Shown here: piece after piece, positions 1 to 6,200 of the stretch
How positions within the stretch are numbered: position 1 is the first letter of the stretch
How the letters are laid out: each line of letters opens with the position of its first letter
Origin: an uncultured Oscillospiraceae bacterium
Lineage (GTDB): Bacteria > Bacillota > Clostridia > Oscillospirales > Ruminococcaceae
NCBI GenBank assembly: GCA_900548355.1
Contig: URKR01000040.1
Coordinates: forward strand, 1-13,636
DNA: 13,636 bases
Direction: 5' to 3'
Notes under the pieces: generated by a model
The model's database searches: none
What the model was told of the DNA's origin: nothing
Seen by the model: the letters and a program-made list of their open reading frames with translations, nothing else
Program-made: the position numbers and the translations under genes

Positions 1-663
1 GAGACCCGCGCCGCCGCCCAGGCCACGGCCCAGCGGCTGGCCGCCAACCGCGAAGCCGCCCGCGACCTGCGCAAGGCCCTGGCCGAAGCCGAAACCGCGC
101 GCGAGCAGAACGCGCTGCTCGACAATTTGAGCCGCACCATCAACGGCAATCTTGCCGGCAAGCGGCGGCTGCCGTTTGAGCAGTATGTGCAGGCCTTCCA
201 TTTTGAGGGGGTGGTCGCCGCGGCCAACCGGCGCTTCACCCGGATGACCGACGGCCAGTACACGCTGCGCCGGCACGAAGCCGGCGAGCGGGACAGCCTT
301 TCGGCCAAGACGACGCTCGACCTTGATGTGTTCGACGCCTACACCGGCAAGACCCGCCCGGTCGCAAGCCTTTCGGGCGGGGAAAGCTTCCTCGCCGCTT
401 TGAGCCTGGCGCTCGGCATCAGCGATACGATCCAGCAGCAGGCCGGCGGGGTGCAGGTGGACACGCTGTTTGTGGACGAAGGGTTCGGCACCCTCGACGC
501 CGAGGCATTGCAAAAGGCGATCGACACCCTGACGGCCTTGGCCGGGGCGGACAAGCTCGTCGGCATCATCAGCCATGTCGAAGCCCTGCAGGACCGCATC
601 CCGCGCAAAATCCTCGTCCGCAAAACCCGGCAGGGGAGCGAGGCGGAGGTTTGTATCGAATAA
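1..663 (+). CDS. sbcC: Nuclease SbcCD subunit C, C-terminal part (5' end outside window)
   Basis: The frame is open from base 1 to the TAA at 661-663, giving 220 visible residues, so the gene is cut by the window edge. The first ~45 residues are Ala/Arg/Glu-rich and look like the returning arm of the long coiled coil. The C-terminal ATPase lobe follows: an ABC signature LSGGESF (near residue 127), a Walker [15 protein letters not shown] with its catalytic Glu, and a switch histidine in GIISHVEAL. This order, and especially DEGFGTLD, is typical of SbcC/Rad50. In the family, SbcC pairs with the SbcD nuclease to open hairpins and protein-blocked DNA ends. The Walker A half and sbcD would lie upstream, out of view. 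It ends directly in a strong terminator, so it is probably the last gene of its operon. Product confidence is high; RecN is unlikely given the signature context. Confidence 0.93.
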   Translation, partial: ETRAAAQATAQRLAANREAARDLRKALAEAETAREQNALLDNLSRTINGNLAGKRRLPFEQYVQAFHFEGVVAAANRRFTRMTDGQYTLRRHEAGERDSLSAKTTLDLDVFDAYTGKTRPVASLSGGESFLAALSLALGISDTIQQQAGGVQVDTLFVDEGFGTLDAEALQKAIDTLTALAGADKLVGIISHVEALQDRIPRKILVRKTRQGSEAEVCIE

Positions 664-700
664 AAAAGTGGCAGCCCGCCGGGCTGCCTGCCACTTTTTT
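664..700. terminator. Bidirectional intrinsic terminator between sbcC and ktrA
   Basis: GTGGCAG (668-674) pairs with CTGCCAC (688-694). A nested alternative stem is GCAGCCC (671-677) with GGGCTGC (681-687). The hairpin has an A-run on the left (662-667) and a T-run on the right (695-700), so it can terminate both the rightward sbcC transcript and the leftward potassium operon, whose last stop is at 714. Confidence 0.9.
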
Positions 701-713
701 ATTCGGAACGCGG

Positions 714-1388
714 TTACTCCGCCCAGTCGTTAAACTTTTCGACGCTCTCCTCGCTGCCGGAAACAAACATCATATCGCCGGTGCGGAAGATATAATCGGG
801 GTGAACGGTATCTTCGACGTCGCGGCCGTTGACAATCGCAATGACGTTGAAACCGAAGCGGCGGCGCAGGTCGCTGTCCGCCACCGAACGGCCGATGAGC
901 TTTTCGGGCACTTCCAGCTTGGTGATGTTGATTTTCTCCGAAAGCTGGATGAAATCCAGAATCCGGCGGGAAGCAAGCCGCTTGGCCAACCGGATGGCCA
1001 TATCCCGTTCGGGGTAGACAACCTCGGCCCCAAGGCGGCGCAGGATCTCGCCGTGCTCGGCGCTGGTAGCCTTCGAAATCACCTTCGGCACCCCCATATC
1101 GACAAGGTTCAGGGTGGTCAGGATGGAGGATTCCATATGCTCGCCGATGCAGACAACCGCAACATCACAGTTCTGGATGCCGGTTTCCTCCAGGGTCTTT
1201 TTGTCAAGCCCGTGCACGACGAGGGCGTTGTCGGTCAGTTCGCGCATCTCACGGACCTTTTCCTCGTTCTGGTCAATCACCAGGAGGTCGGCGCCGGCCG
1301 CAGCCAGTTCCTTGGCCAGGGCGGAGCCAAACCGCCCAAGGCCGACGACACCATAGGAAAGTCTTTCCTGCTTTGATTTGCCAAACAT
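714..1388 (-). CDS. ktrA: KtrA-type RCK gating subunit of K+ channel
   Basis: This 224-aa protein has the usual KtrA length. The N-terminal RCK/Rossmann domain carries GVVGLGRFG (Gly16, Gly18, Gly21) and an acidic residue at the end of strand 2 (VID, Asp39), the nucleotide-binding signature. Residues ~140-224 form an RCK_C domain (KLEVPEKLIGRSV ... IFRTGDMMFVSG). In the family, an octameric KtrA ring on the cytoplasmic face binds ATP/ADP to gate KtrB, and the RCK_C domain often binds c-di-AMP. Both ligands are family knowledge and not visible here. The ATG at 1388 is preceded by AAGGAGG at good spacing. It lies 31 bp after ktrB and is the last gene of the operon that starts with the sensor kinase. 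TrkA is less likely because Escherichia-type TrkA has two tandem RCK units. Confidence 0.95.
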   Translation of the reverse strand: MFGKSKQERLSYGVVGLGRFGSALAKELAAAGADLLVIDQNEEKVREMRELTDNALVVHGLDKKTLEETGIQNCDVAVVCIGEHMESSILTTLNLVDMGVPKVISKATSAEHGEILRRLGAEVVYPERDMAIRLAKRLASRRILDFIQLSEKINITKLEVPEKLIGRSVADSDLRRRFGFNVIAIVNGRDVEDTVHPDYIFRTGDMMFVSGSEESVEKFNDWAE

Positions 1389-1419
1389 TGTATTGTTTCC
1401 TCCTTCAATTTGGGGAAAA

Positions 1420-2718
1420 TCAGCCGATGGCGATGTTGCCTTCGGGGTACTGGGTGCGTTCGCCGCGGGTGAAGTACCACAGCGACGCGACGGTCAGGGG
1501 GCCCAGACGGCCAATATACATAATCAGGATGCTGAGCAGCTTGCTCGGCACAGTCAACCCGCCGGTGATGCCGGTGGAAAGGCCGACCGTGCCGAAGGCG
1601 CTGACCACCTCAAACAGGATATCCCGCAAACCGAGGTCCGGCTCAAACACCGTCATCAGGTAGGTGCCGGTTGTGACCACGCCCATCGCCAGCAGCGTAA
1701 CGACGGCCGCCTTGCGGAAGCTGTCATGCGGGATCGCATAGCGGAACGCCTTCTCACTGCGGTTGGTTGCAGCCGATTTGATGCCCTGCAGCAAGGTGAA
1801 GAAGGTGGTGGTCTTGATACCGCCGCCGGTTGATCCCGGCGAAGCGCCGATGAACATCAGTACAATCAGCACCAGCAGCCCCGCGTTTGACCATGTGCCG
1901 AGCGGATAGGTTGAAAAACCGGCCGTACGCGCCGACACGCTGTGGAACAGCGCGGCCAGCCAGGTAATATCTTCGGTCGCTTTGAGCATCAGCGTGCCGA
2001 TCACAATCAGCACCGCCGTCATGGTCAGCACAACCTTTGTGTGCATGGAAAACTTTTTCCAGCGGAATTTGGTCGAAACAATCTCCCGGATTACCAGGAA
2101 GCCCATGCCGCCAAAGACAATCAGCCCGCAGGTGACAAGGTTCAAAAGCAGGTCGTCCCGGTAGGGGATCAGGTTGGTGCCGCCGCCCAAAATATCAAAG
2201 CCGGAGTTGTTGAAGGCCGCCACGGCGTGGAACAGACTGATGCAGATGGCGTCCCCCAGCGGCCGGGTACGCGAAAACGACAGAAAGCTCAGCGCCGCGC
2301 CGGCCAGCTCAAAACAAACCGTGGTGATGAAGATGCTTTTGACAAACTGGACAATGCCGCGGCCGGAATCCAGGTTCATGCCTTCTTTGACAAGGTTGCG
2401 GCTGCGCAGGTTGACCCGCTTGCCCATCAGCAGAATGATACCGGCGCCAACCGCCGTAACCCCAAGCCCGCCGATCTGGATCAGCCCGCCCAGGAAAAAG
2501 TTTCCGATCGGGGTGAAGGTATCGCCGGCATCCACCGCAATCAGGCCGGTCACGCAGACCGCGCTGGTGGAGGTATAAAGCGCGTCGATGTAATCCAGGT
2601 GCACCCCCTGCTGCACGCTGCATGGCAGCATGAGCAGCACCGAGCCGATCAGGATCACCGATGCAAACCCCAGCGCAATGATCTGCGCCGGGCTCAGATG
2701 TTTGAAGGTCTTGTTCAT
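1420..2718 (-). CDS. ktrB: KtrB/TrkH-family K+ channel subunit
   Basis: This 432-aa polytopic membrane protein has the four-fold M1-P-M2 plan of the SKT family. All four pore loops keep the filter glycine: SAVCVTGLIAVD (P1), AAFNNSGFDI (P2), SARTAGFSTY (P3) and SAFGTVGLSTG (P4). The flexible intramembrane gate loop is visible as GSTGGGIKTTT just after P3. Such proteins dimerise and pass K+ (often Na+-dependent) under control of a cytoplasmic KtrA ring. The ATG at 2718 has GAGG five bases upstream, and the gap to the response regulator is only 24 bp, so translation and transcription are probably coupled. The length and the absence of extra N-terminal helices fit KtrB better than the longer TrkH. 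Confidence 0.94.
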   Translation of the reverse strand: MNKTFKHLSPAQIIALGFASVILIGSVLLMLPCSVQQGVHLDYIDALYTSTSAVCVTGLIAVDAGDTFTPIGNFFLGGLIQIGGLGVTAVGAGIILLMGKRVNLRSRNLVKEGMNLDSGRGIVQFVKSIFITTVCFELAGAALSFLSFSRTRPLGDAICISLFHAVAAFNNSGFDILGGGTNLIPYRDDLLLNLVTCGLIVFGGMGFLVIREIVSTKFRWKKFSMHTKVVLTMTAVLIVIGTLMLKATEDITWLAALFHSVSARTAGFSTYPLGTWSNAGLLVLIVLMFIGASPGSTGGGIKTTTFFTLLQGIKSAATNRSEKAFRYAIPHDSFRKAAVVTLLAMGVVTTGTYLMTVFEPDLGLRDILFEVVSAFGTVGLSTGITGGLTVPSKLLSILIMYIGRLGPLTVASLWYFTRGERTQYPEGNIAIG

Positions 2719-2742
2719 AACAACCTCGTTTTGAAAAATACG

Positions 2743-3441
2743 TTACTCACTGTACATCCGGTAGCCTACCCCAAGTTCATTGAGGATATAAGGGTTTTCA
2801 CCGGGGCGGGCGCCAAGTTTTTTGCGGATATTGGCCATATTGACCTGCAATTTTTTGACGCTGCCCGCGTCCGATACCCCCCAGACCCCCTGGATCAGCG
2901 CGCTGTAGGTCAGCACCTTGCCGGCGTGCTGGGCCAGCAGCGCGACGATATTGAACTCGGTCTGGGTCAGGCGAACCTCCTGCCCTTCCAGCGTGACGAG
3001 CCGGGCGTCATAATCGATGCTCAGCCCGCGCACCTGGAACCGCTGGCCCGGTACCGCCGGCCCGGGGCGGGTGTTGCGCAGCGCGGCGCGCACCCGGGCC
3101 AGAAGTTCGCCGGTGCCAAACGGCTTTGTAATGTAATCGTTGGCGCCAAGGTCCAGCGCGGTGATCTTTTCCGCTTCATCGCTGCGGGCCGAAAGCACCA
3201 GCACCGGCGCCGGGCTGCCCCGCCCGCGCACCGTGCGGATCAGCGCGCTGCCGTCCTCATCCGGCAGGCCGAGGTCCAGCAGGATCAGGTCCGGCCGGTG
3301 GGAAGCAAACATCATCTGCCCCTGCGCGCAGGTGGCGGCTGTCAGCACCTGGTAGCCGTTGCTTTCCAGGATCGCCCCGATAAAGCTGCGGATGTTCGCC
3401 TCATCGTCCACGATGAGCACCTTGTATTTGTTGTTGCTCAC
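2743..3441 (-). CDS. kdpE: KdpE-like OmpR-family response regulator
   Basis: This 232-aa regulator starts at a GTG (3439-3441, protein begins MSNNKYKVLIVDDE) with AAGGAGGG seven bases upstream. The same frame stays open further into the kinase gene, but that extension is antisense-like filler with no domain. The receiver domain (1-~120) has the acidic pair Asp12/Asp13, phospho-acceptor Asp56 in LILLDLGLP, Ser84 and Lys107 (TKPF). Residues ~130-232 form an OmpR/PhoB winged helix (VRLTQTEFNIVALLAQHAGKV ... NELGVGYRM). The spacing and wording (GLPDEDG, NELGVGYRM) are KdpE-like. It lies 19 bp after the kinase and 24 bp before ktrB. No kdpFABC genes are nearby, so the likely target is its own Ktr operon. 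That target is inference. Confidence 0.92.
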   Translation of the reverse strand: MSNNKYKVLIVDDEANIRSFIGAILESNGYQVLTAATCAQGQMMFASHRPDLILLDLGLPDEDGSALIRTVRGRGSPAPVLVLSARSDEAEKITALDLGANDYITKPFGTGELLARVRAALRNTRPGPAVPGQRFQVRGLSIDYDARLVTLEGQEVRLTQTEFNIVALLAQHAGKVLTYSALIQGVWGVSDAGSVKKLQVNMANIRKKLGARPGENPYILNELGVGYRMYSE

Positions 3442-3460
3442 ACGGCAGCCCTCCTTGGCT

Positions 3461-4519
3461 TCAGTTGTCGGGGGCGTCCTCCTCTTCCAGGGAAAGCCAG
3501 AAGCGGAACGCGGCGCCGCCGCCCGGGCGGTTTTCGGCGGTGATGGCCCCGCCGTGGGCCTTGATGATGGTGGCGCAGACCGAAAGGCCGATGCCCATAT
3601 TTTTGTGGCCGTCGGCGCCGTCCATCCGGCCGTTGAACAATTCGCCGATTTTTTCCCGCGGAATGCCGCAGCCGTCATCCTCCACCGCAAACACCGCGCG
3701 GTCGCCCTCACAGCGCACCTTGAGTTCCAGCTTCTGCATGCCGGCCGCGTGTTGGACCGCGTTTTCCAGCAGGTTGATGAGCACCTGTTCAATGAGCACG
3801 GCGTCCATCGGGATGCTGACAAACTCGTCCGGGATCGTCACCGCAACGGCCTGGCCGGGGTAACGCTTGCGGAATTTGATCAGCACGCTGTCGATCAGCT
3901 CTTCCAGCACGGTCGGGGTTTTGACGATCTGCACCCGCCCGCCGTCGATCCTTGTGACCGAAAGCAGGTTTTCCACCATGCGGATCAGCCACTCGGCCTC
4001 CTCGCGGACTTCGCCGAGCAGCTTGATCTGCTGGGCCTTGGGCAGCCGGTCATAGTTTTCAATGATGGCCGAGCACGACCCATAAATTGTGGTGAGCGGG
4101 GTGCGCAGATCATGTGAAATCGCGCGCAAAAGGTTCGCGCGCATGGTCTCGCGGGCGGTTTCGCTGCGGATCTGTTCCTGGCGGCGGCGGGTGACGGTCA
4201 GCGTGCTGGTGCTGACCGTAACAACCAGCATAACCAGCGCGCCGACGATGTTTTCCGGCAATGTCAGCGACAGGGTGAAGTACGGCGCCGTGAAAGCAAA
4301 GTTGACCGCCAGCACGCTGAGCAAAGAGGCCACAACGCCGTAGGCATAGCCGTCGGTGCCAAGCGCAATCAAAAACACCGCCAGCACAAACAGCATCGGG
4401 ATTGCGGCGTCGGCACGCATCAGCCGCTGCAGCACCAGGCTGATGGCAAGCGCCGCCGCCAGAACCACGGCGGTCAGCACCACAGCGCGCAGCCGGCGCG
4501 CGGCCACAGGCAGCTTCAT
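3461..4519 (-). CDS. KdpD-like sensor histidine kinase lacking N-terminal KdpD/Usp domains
   Basis: This 352-aa membrane kinase has helices at about 12-30, 40-54, 58-76 and 90-108, matching the DUF4118 four-helix block of KdpD (TAPYFTLSL between helices 3 and 4). HisKA follows with His136 in AISHDLRTPLTT, then an ATPase domain with N-box NLLENAVQHA (Asn253), G1 DDGCGI and G2 GIGLSV. Full KdpD (~900 aa) carries a Walker-bearing KdpD domain and a Usp domain before the helices. Here the protein begins just ahead of the first helix, so those cytoplasmic inputs are absent. I chose the ATG at 4517-4519 because AGGAAAGG lies 11 bases upstream. A GTG at 4528 would extend it by three codons but sits only two bases from that site. 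It is the first gene of the potassium operon, 19 bp ahead of the regulator. Confidence 0.9.
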   Translation of the reverse strand: MKLPVAARRLRAVVLTAVVLAAALAISLVLQRLMRADAAIPMLFVLAVFLIALGTDGYAYGVVASLLSVLAVNFAFTAPYFTLSLTLPENIVGALVMLVVTVSTSTLTVTRRRQEQIRSETARETMRANLLRAISHDLRTPLTTIYGSCSAIIENYDRLPKAQQIKLLGEVREEAEWLIRMVENLLSVTRIDGGRVQIVKTPTVLEELIDSVLIKFRKRYPGQAVAVTIPDEFVSIPMDAVLIEQVLINLLENAVQHAAGMQKLELKVRCEGDRAVFAVEDDGCGIPREKIGELFNGRMDGADGHKNMGIGLSVCATIIKAHGGAITAENRPGGGAAFRFWLSLEEEDAPDN

Positions 4520-4539
4520 AACGGGCACATCCTTTCCTG

Positions 4540-4607
4540 TGTTTGTGTAAAAGGTTCCCTTTTACCGACAAACAGGGGACGCGCCAGCCTCCGGCTGTAC
4601 CGTCCCC
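4540..4607 (-). promoter_or_regulatory. Structured 5' leader of the kinase-ktr operon: two adjacent hairpins
   Basis: Reading leftward from the promoter, hairpin A is CGTCCCC/GGGGACG (4601-4607 with 4575-4581) plus an inner stem GGCTG/CAGCC (4593-4597 with 4585-4589), separated by a symmetric 3x3 internal loop. Hairpin B follows without a gap: ACAAACA/TGTTTGT (4568-4574 with 4540-4546) and GTAAAAGG/CCTTTTAC (4547-4554 with 4558-4565), with a two-base bulge and a three-base loop. Together they fill the untranslated leader up to the AGGAAAGG ribosome site at 4531-4538. The predicted start site is near 4602, so the outermost pairs of hairpin A may not be transcribed. I do not recognise a known riboswitch class. 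The pairings are exact in the sequence; a regulatory role is inference. Confidence 0.6.
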
Positions 4608-4608
4608 C

Positions 4609-4617
4609 ATTATAGCA
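4609..4617 (-). promoter_or_regulatory. Extended -10 promoter of the kinase-ktr operon
   Basis: On the minus strand the sequence reads TGC-TATAAT, a perfect -10 with an extended TGn. No good -35 exists at 17 bp; TTGCCG lies 20 bp upstream. Transcription would start near 4602, just behind the mgsA-like terminator, so the operon has its own promoter. Confidence 0.7.
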
Positions 4618-4638
4618 CGGGCCTGGCTAAGATGCGGC

Positions 4639-4660
4639 AAAAAACGCAGCCGGCCCGGCT
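4639..4660 (-). terminator. Intrinsic terminator of the methylglyoxal-synthase-like gene
   Basis: AGCCGG (4648-4653) and CCGGCT (4655-4660) form a compact GC stem, followed on the minus strand by GCG and six T (4644-4639). It begins five bases after the stop codon at 4666. Confidence 0.8.
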
Positions 4661-4665
4661 CCCTC

Positions 4666-5064
4666 TCAAGAGCGCTGCAGCTCAATCCAGGCAAGGTCGC
4701 CGCGTTCAAGCCCGTGGATGAGCACTTCCGCCGTGGCGATGTTGGTAGCCACCGGGATTGTGTGCATATCGCACAGCCGCAGCAGGGTGACGGCGTTGGG
4801 TTCATCCGGCCGGGCGCCGACCGGATCGCGGAAAAACAGCAGCATATCCACCTCGCCGCAGGCGATCATCGCGGCAATCTGCTCGGCCCCGCCGCGCGCG
4901 CCGGCATACAGGCAGTGCACGGGCAGGCCGGTGGCTTCCCGCACAACCTTGCCGGTCACGCCGGTGGCGATAAGTTCGTTTTCAGACAAAATGCGGACAT
5001 AGGCCGTGCAAAACTGGGCCATTAACTCTTTGCGTGAATCATGGGCGATCAGCGCGATCCTCAT
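4666..5064 (-). CDS. mgsA: Methylglyoxal synthase homologue with substituted active-site residues
   Basis: This 132-aa protein aligns along its whole length with MgsA, which turns dihydroxyacetone phosphate into methylglyoxal and phosphate. Family landmarks are MRIALIAHDSRK (His8, Lys12), ATGVTG (phosphate loop), VDMLLFFRDP and IPVATNIATAE. By my alignment to Escherichia coli MgsA (offset 11 residues) several functional positions differ: catalytic Asp71 is Ala60 (GGAEQ for GGDQQ), His98 is Asp87 (RPDEPN for a PHxPD-type motif), Thr47 is Val36 and Ser65 is Ala54. Asp101 is Asn90, which I believe is common in clostridial members. The protein is otherwise intact and without frameshift, so it may be a non-catalytic or re-purposed MGS-fold protein. 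The ATG at 5064 has AAGGAGGA (5074-5081) nine bases upstream; a longer in-frame extension to 5238 has no such site. It is monocistronic with its own promoter and terminator. Confidence 0.88.
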   Translation of the reverse strand: MRIALIAHDSRKELMAQFCTAYVRILSENELIATGVTGKVVREATGLPVHCLYAGARGGAEQIAAMIACGEVDMLLFFRDPVGARPDEPNAVTLLRLCDMHTIPVATNIATAEVLIHGLERGDLAWIELQRS

Positions 5065-5109
5065 GGCGGCGCGTCCTCCTTGTGTGCGGCCTGACGGCGG
5101 TGGTGGTGC

Positions 5110-5134
5110 GGAAAACGCCGGGCCGGCGTTTTCC
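5110..5134 (-). promoter_or_regulatory. Perfect hairpin at the 5' end of the mgsA-like mRNA
   Basis: GGAAAACGCCGG (5110-5121) and CCGGCGTTTTCC (5123-5134) form a perfect inverted repeat that starts about six bases after the predicted transcription start (~5140). It could stabilise the mRNA 5' end or be a protein-binding dyad. On the plus strand it would be upstream of the lectin promoter and has no T-run. Confidence 0.5.
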
Positions 5135-5146
5135 CAGATACCCACT

Positions 5147-5175
5147 ATGATACGGTAGAAACAGCAAAAATGCAA
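5147..5175 (-). promoter_or_regulatory. Sigma-A promoter of the mgsA-like gene
   Basis: On the minus strand: -35 TTGCAT (5175-5170), a 17-bp spacer, and -10 TATCAT (5152-5147). The predicted start is about 5140, giving a ~75-nt leader. Confidence 0.72.
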
Positions 5176-5281
5176 GCCTTTGGGGGTTCGGGGCGCGGTT
5201 TTGGGCAAAATCAGTGCCGATTTTCCGGCAATTTTCACAACTGCGCCGCCCGATTTTTGGCAGGCAAACCGGGCCGCGGCA

Positions 5282-5290
5282 TGCTATAAT
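5282..5290 (+). promoter_or_regulatory. Extended -10 promoter of the lectin gene
   Basis: TGC-TATAAT at 5282-5290 is a perfect -10 with extended TGn. TTGGCA at 5257-5262 is 22 bp away, too far for a normal -35. The intergenic stretch 5065-5350 otherwise holds the divergent mgsA-like promoter and its hairpin, and I see no gene in it. Confidence 0.65.
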
Positions 5291-5350
5291 GAGAAAAAGT
5301 ATACGCCCGGGTCACTTTTTTGCGCCCGGCCCGCAGGGGAGATGATTGGT

Positions 5351-5938
5351 ATGAAAAAGTCCGCCCAAACCGTGTTGCGTGAAGACGCATACTACACCAT
5401 TGCCGCCGCGGGCGGTCGGGTGCTGGAAGTCGCCGATTTCAACACCGAAAACGGCGCACAGGTCCGGCTGTGGAGCTATGAAGGCCAGCCCTGGCAGCAA
5501 TGGGCGTTTGAAGAAGCCGCCGACGGGCAGTACCGCATCCGCAACCGGTTCACCGGCAAGGTGCTGGACCTGGCGATGAGCGGGGTTGAAAACGGCACCT
5601 GGGTACACCAGTGGAACCAGACATCGGGCGCCAGCCAGCGCTGGGAGGTTCTGCCCGCCGCAAACGGCCGGGTCAAGCTGCGCAGCGTGCTGGCTGATAA
5701 AGTGCTGGACCTTGTCGGCATGCGGGCCGAAAACGGCACCCAGGCCCAGATCTGGCAGGATGTGAACGGCGAAAACCAGCTTTGGCGGCTGGACCCGGTC
5801 CCCGCGAAGCTGCTGGAGCGGGATACCCCGGCCCCCGCCCCGCGCAAAACCGCCCCCAAGACCACCCGCACCCAGACCGGCAAGGCCGGCAAAGCCAAAA
5901 AGAGCGGCGGCAAAGCCGCCCGGCGCAGCGCGAAATAA
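5351..5938 (+). CDS. Cytoplasmic ricin-B (beta-trefoil) lectin with basic H1-like tail
   Basis: This 195-aa protein has three ~45-residue repeats, the hallmark of a RICIN/CBM13 beta-trefoil. Each has a VLEVAD/VLDLAM/VLDLVG strand, an ENG turn, a Trp-bearing turn (W41, W88, W135) and a QxW-like end (QQW 49-51, SQRW 95-98, NQLW 142-145). Residues 158-195 form a low-complexity tail of Lys, Ala, Pro, Thr and Gly (KTAPKTTRTQ, KAKKSGGKAARRSAK) like bacterial histone-H1-type nucleoid proteins. There is no signal peptide, unusual for a family mostly found on secreted hydrolases and toxins. Start: the ATG at 5351 lies nine bases after AGGGGAG; an ATG at 5342 overlaps that site. It is monocistronic. 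Carbohydrate binding is family inference; the tail suggests nucleic-acid or polyanion contact. Confidence 0.85.
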   Translation: MKKSAQTVLREDAYYTIAAAGGRVLEVADFNTENGAQVRLWSYEGQPWQQWAFEEAADGQYRIRNRFTGKVLDLAMSGVENGTWVHQWNQTSGASQRWEVLPAANGRVKLRSVLADKVLDLVGMRAENGTQAQIWQDVNGENQLWRLDPVPAKLLERDTPAPAPRKTAPKTTRTQTGKAGKAKKSGGKAARRSAK

Positions 5939-5940
5939 GC

Positions 5941-5987
5941 CAAAGCCTGAGCGCCCGCCCCCCAGGGGGGGCGGGCGCCGCGCTTTG
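5941..5987 (+). terminator. Strong GC hairpin after the lectin gene
   Basis: GCGCCCGC plus CCCCC (5951-5963) pairs with GGGGG plus GCGGGCGC (5966-5978), and an outer CAAAGC/GCTTTG (5941-5946 with 5982-5987) closes it. It starts two bases after the stop codon. No real T-run follows, so it may act as a stability element or processed 3' end as much as a classical terminator. Confidence 0.6.
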
Positions 5988-6100
5988 TGTGCAGCGTTTG
6001 GCCGGGGAGCCGCTGGGCCTGGCTCTGTTCGGGGTGGCCCAGCCCGGCGCCGGCCCTTCCCCGGCCGCCACGCCAGGCGTGAGCGATTTCCCCGAGGCAT

Positions 6101-6133
6101 AAGAAAAACGCCCGCCTTTTTCTGCGAGCGTTT
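6101..6133 (-). terminator. Intrinsic terminator of the secreted-protein gene
   Basis: On the minus strand AAACGCTCGC (6133-6124) pairs with GCGGGCGTTT (6115-6106), ten pairs with one G-U. A short A-rich loop separates the arms and a T-rich run (6108-6101) follows. It lies ~70 bp beyond the stop at 6201, after a further inverted repeat. Confidence 0.65.
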
Positions 6134-6141
6134 CAGACTGT

Positions 6142-6192
6142 CGAGACCGTTCAAAATCCGTCGCCGTCTGCGAAGGGTTCTGAACGGTCTCG
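6142..6192. repeat. 12-bp perfect inverted repeat in convergent intergenic region
   Basis: CGAGACCGTTCA (6142-6153) and TGAACGGTCTCG (6181-6192) are exact reverse complements around a 27-base loop. It lies between the convergent lectin and secreted-protein genes, right after the latter's stop. It may be part of its termination region or a dispersed hairpin repeat. The rest of 5988-6100 shows nothing I can support. Confidence 0.6.
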
Positions 6193-6200
6193 CTTGCGTT

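Noticed and set aside
1942..3543. A 533-codon open frame on the plus strand.
   Set aside because: It runs antisense across ktrB and the response regulator, which have full domains and ribosome sites. Its translation has no recognisable domain; long antisense frames are expected at this GC content.
2743..3822. A single 359-aa regulator with an N-terminal extension overlapping the kinase gene.
   Set aside because: The extension is Arg/Ser/Pro-rich out-of-frame kinase sequence. A GTG with an ideal ribosome site at 3441 starts exactly before the receiver domain.
5988..6102. A possible small plus-strand ORF between the lectin hairpin and the terminator at 6101.
   Set aside because: It has no ribosome site or promoter, follows a strong hairpin and shows no recognisable features.
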